Assembly (NCBI RefSeq): GCF_029893825.1
Contig: NZ_JARXXV010000001.1
Span: forward strand, 868,001 to 932,000
DNA from: Aurantimicrobium minutum
Lineage (GTDB): Bacteria > Actinomycetota > Actinomycetes > Actinomycetales > Microbacteriaceae
Length of the DNA: 64,000 nt
Direction: 5' to 3'
A program made the position numbers and the translations under genes. The notes below the pieces were generated by a model. That model saw nothing but the letters and a program-made list of their open reading frames with translations, had not been told where the DNA came from and ran no database searches. Shown piece by piece: positions 62,209 to 64,000 of the stretch; position 1 is the stretch's first letter; the number at the start of each line of letters is the position of its first letter.

Positions 62209-63759
62209 TCAGAAGAGCTCTCTAATTTGATTTTCAAGAATTTTACCGATTTCAAATTCCTGAAAAAGATCATGGGTAAGTCTCTCTATTTCTGCGTCAG
62301 AAGAATCTCTATCTTCATCTAGTTCTTCCGTACCAACATATCTTCCAGGGGTAAGTACATAGCCTTGCCTCTGAATGTCTAATTTAGTTGCAACACAGGC
62401 GAAGCCAGGTGAGTCTGAGTATCCTCCGTCAATATTTCTCCAGGAGTGGTAGGTCTCGGAAATTAATGAGATATCACTATCAGCGAGCACCCTTTGACGA
62501 CGGGAAATTAGTGTTCCAAGTTGACGCGCATCTATAAATAAAACCTCGTCGTTTCTTTCCCTGTGCAACTTTCCACTTCGATCTTTCGAAATAAACCAAA
62601 GTGAAACCGGAATAGTTGTGTTCAGGAAAAGCTTGCTGGGAAGTGAAACAATACAATCCAACAAGCCGGACTCTACTAAACGTTCTCTAATTTGAGAGTT
62701 TGTTCCAGATTTGTCCGTCATAGCACCATTTGCTAAAACAAACCCTGCCGTTCCATTTGGCGCAAGGTGGTAAAGAAAATGTTGAAGCCATGCGAAATTA
62801 CTTCCAGCTTTTCCTTCGGCCGGTAACCCAAGTGTCCATCTTGGATCATGGGTGAGTTTTGGGCTCCACCAGTCCTTTTGATTAAAAGGAGGGTTAGCAA
62901 TAATAAAATCTGCCCTCAGATCCGGATGTAGATCTTCGGTGAATGAGTCTGCAGATTTTGGCCCAAAGTCAGCCTCAATGCCTCGCAAAGCAAGGTTCAT
63001 TTTGGCAAGTCTCCAGGTAGTTTCAGTAAATTCTTGGCCAAAAACCGAAATGTCGGTGTGTTTTCCGCCATGCGCCTTAACGAACTCCGCTGATTCAACG
63101 AACATTCCGCCCGAACCTGCGGCAGGATCATATACGCGACCTTTATAAGGTTCGAGCATTTCCACGAGTGTGCGTACTACTGAACGAGGTGTATAGAACG
63201 CACCAGCGTCTTTGCCGCTTTCTTTTCCAGCGAATTGGCCAAGGAAGTATTCATATACGCGACCCAGGACATCGTCAGAGCCATGGTCATCTGAGCTTGT
63301 GAAACCGATTGATCCGATGAGGTCTACAAGCTCACCCAGGCGGCGCTTATCAAGTCCATCACGACCATAGTTTCGAGGCAGTACACCTCGAAGCGAAGGG
63401 TTTTCCTTCTCAATAATGTCCATCGCCTTGTCAATATCTTCACCGACAGAAGGCAACTTGGCTCGATCCTGGATGTGCCCCCAACGGGCATTCTCAGGAA
63501 CCCAAAACACGTTGTGGCTTGTGTATTCATCGCGGCTCTCAACGAACTGAGCCAGGCGTTCTTCACGAATGCCATCTGCCTCGAGTTCAACAGTAAGCGA
63601 TTCACGTCGCTCTTCAAAGCGGTCTGAAATGTACTTGAGGAATACCAAACCGAGCACAACGTGCTTGTATTCACTGGGTTCCTGGTTTCCGCGAAGTTTG
63701 TCTGCTGTTTCCCAGAGGGTTTGCTCAAGAGTTTTTTGAGTTTTTGTGGTCTTAGCCAT
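62209..63759 (-). CDS. hsdM: Type I restriction-modification system M subunit (N6-adenine methyltransferase)
   Basis: A 516-residue adenine methyltransferase with the HsdM N-terminal domain (LEQTLWETADKLRGN, VLGLVFLKYISDRFEER), AGAFYTPRSVV, AdoMet motif I DPAAGSGGMF near 206-215 and the catalytic NPPF near 288 (IIANPPFNQKDWW). The ATG at 63759 has GAGGAAAA about 8 bases upstream and gives MAKTTKTQKTLEQ, preferred over the longer frame. It is first in the hsdM-hsdS-hsdR-DUF3644 unit. Confidence 0.94.
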   Translation of the reverse strand: MAKTTKTQKTLEQTLWETADKLRGNQEPSEYKHVVLGLVFLKYISDRFEERRESLTVELEADGIREERLAQFVESRDEYTSHNVFWVPENARWGHIQDRAKLPSVGEDIDKAMDIIEKENPSLRGVLPRNYGRDGLDKRRLGELVDLIGSIGFTSSDDHGSDDVLGRVYEYFLGQFAGKESGKDAGAFYTPRSVVRTLVEMLEPYKGRVYDPAAGSGGMFVESAEFVKAHGGKHTDISVFGQEFTETTWRLAKMNLALRGIEADFGPKSADSFTEDLHPDLRADFIIANPPFNQKDWWSPKLTHDPRWTLGLPAEGKAGSNFAWLQHFLYHLAPNGTAGFVLANGAMTDKSGTNSQIRERLVESGLLDCIVSLPSKLFLNTTIPVSLWFISKDRSGKLHRERNDEVLFIDARQLGTLISRRQRVLADSDISLISETYHSWRNIDGGYSDSPGFACVATKLDIQRQGYVLTPGRYVGTEELDEDRDSSDAEIERLTHDLFQEFEIGKILENQIRELF

Positions 63760-63864
63760 CTTGATTTTTCCTCTTACCATCTGCATCAAATGCTGATTTG
63801 AAGCTTATTCGCAGGTACCGACATTATGTTGTTTGAAGTTTCTCAACTAACTGTTTAGTTACCT

Positions 63865-64000
63865 CTACTCCAAAAATTTGTTGAGGCGCTCTGCAATAAG
63901 TTTCCTTCTCTTTTGCTTGAAAGCTTCAAAGACATCACCAGCAGTTAATCCATCTTCAAAGTCAATGAGTTGGACATTCAAGAGATGGGGCTCAAAGTCA
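63865..64000 (-). CDS. Unidentified protein, 3' end only (cut by window edge)
   Basis: A minus-strand frame is open from the window edge (45 codons) to TAG at 63867-63865. The visible C-terminus reads DFEDGLTAGDVFEAFKQ and ends AERLNKFLE, with a basic KQKRRKL stretch. It lies 105 bases upstream of hsdM on the same strand and could belong to the same island. No family can be assigned from so short a piece. The gap before hsdM is AT-rich and holds nothing else I can support. Confidence 0.5.
   Translation of the reverse strand, partial: DFEPHLLNVQLIDFEDGLTAGDVFEAFKQKRRKLIAERLNKFLE

Overview
The window looks like a chromosomal segment of a small, mid-GC actinobacterium. Gene content and order (mazG-hisS-eno-ftsB-DUF501, tRNA-Gln-glmU-prs, tatD-rsmA-ispE-ABC-F, RamB beside GTP-dependent PEP carboxykinase, a protein O-mannosyltransferase, an MTES_1575-type helicase fusion) point to Microbacteriaceae. 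The freshwater Aurantimicrobium/Luna lineage is my best guess, but this is inference from gene content and not a database result. Sixteen genes have a TANNNT -10 box 6 or 7 bases before an ATG or GTG, the actinobacterial leaderless-mRNA layout. I used this pattern to settle several start codons.

Layout. 1-4.8 kb (minus): membrane protein, MazG, HisRS, enolase, FtsB, DUF501 and a secreted protein cut by the window edge. 4.9-9.6 kb: pckG, divergent ramB, nhaA. 9.5-15.6 kb (minus): mfd, a secreted HEAAH protein, pth, rplY with a structured leader. 15.9-18.3 kb (plus): gnd and a PfkB sugar kinase. 18.5-21.0 kb (minus): tRNA-Gln, glmU, prs. 21.1-21.9 kb: MarR regulator and a membrane protein. 21.9-28.8 kb (minus): rsmI, metG, tatD, rsmA, ispE and an ABC-F ATPase, a translation and isoprenoid housekeeping block. 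28.9-34.4 kb: protein O-mannosyltransferase, serine dehydratase, homocysteine methyltransferase, an MFS transporter. 34.4-38.3 kb: HrpA-type RNA helicase. 38.4-40.6 kb: two paralogous cell-wall proteins with LAXTG sorting signals. 40.7-44.7 kb: ribonucleotide reductase genes. 44.7-50.1 kb: MFS, MalY-like lyase, PdxH, SDR, membrane protein, GNAT. 50.1-56.6 kb: 5-formyl-THF cyclo-ligase, FmdB, a degenerate helicase/nuclease fusion, RlmN. 56.6-56.9 kb: a Cys-rich protein under a CsoR-like palindrome. 56.9-64 kb (minus): a type I restriction-modification island (hsdM, hsdS, hsdR, a DUF3644 protein), visibly more AT-rich in parts than its surroundings.

Most unusual locus: the ribonucleotide reductase operon. 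The large subunit ends without the usual C-terminal CxxC tail. A 26-codon ORF with its own strong ribosome binding site starts on the nrdA stop codon (TAATG) and ends in Cys-Asp-Ser-Cys-Gln, which looks like the missing tail as a separate peptide. The small subunit has Phe108 where the radical tyrosine normally sits, as in tyrosine-free class I enzymes. The operon promoter region carries two NrdR-type boxes 32 bp apart and two DnaA-type boxes. The NrdR boxes lie inside the longest possible nrdA reading frame, which argues for a downstream start.
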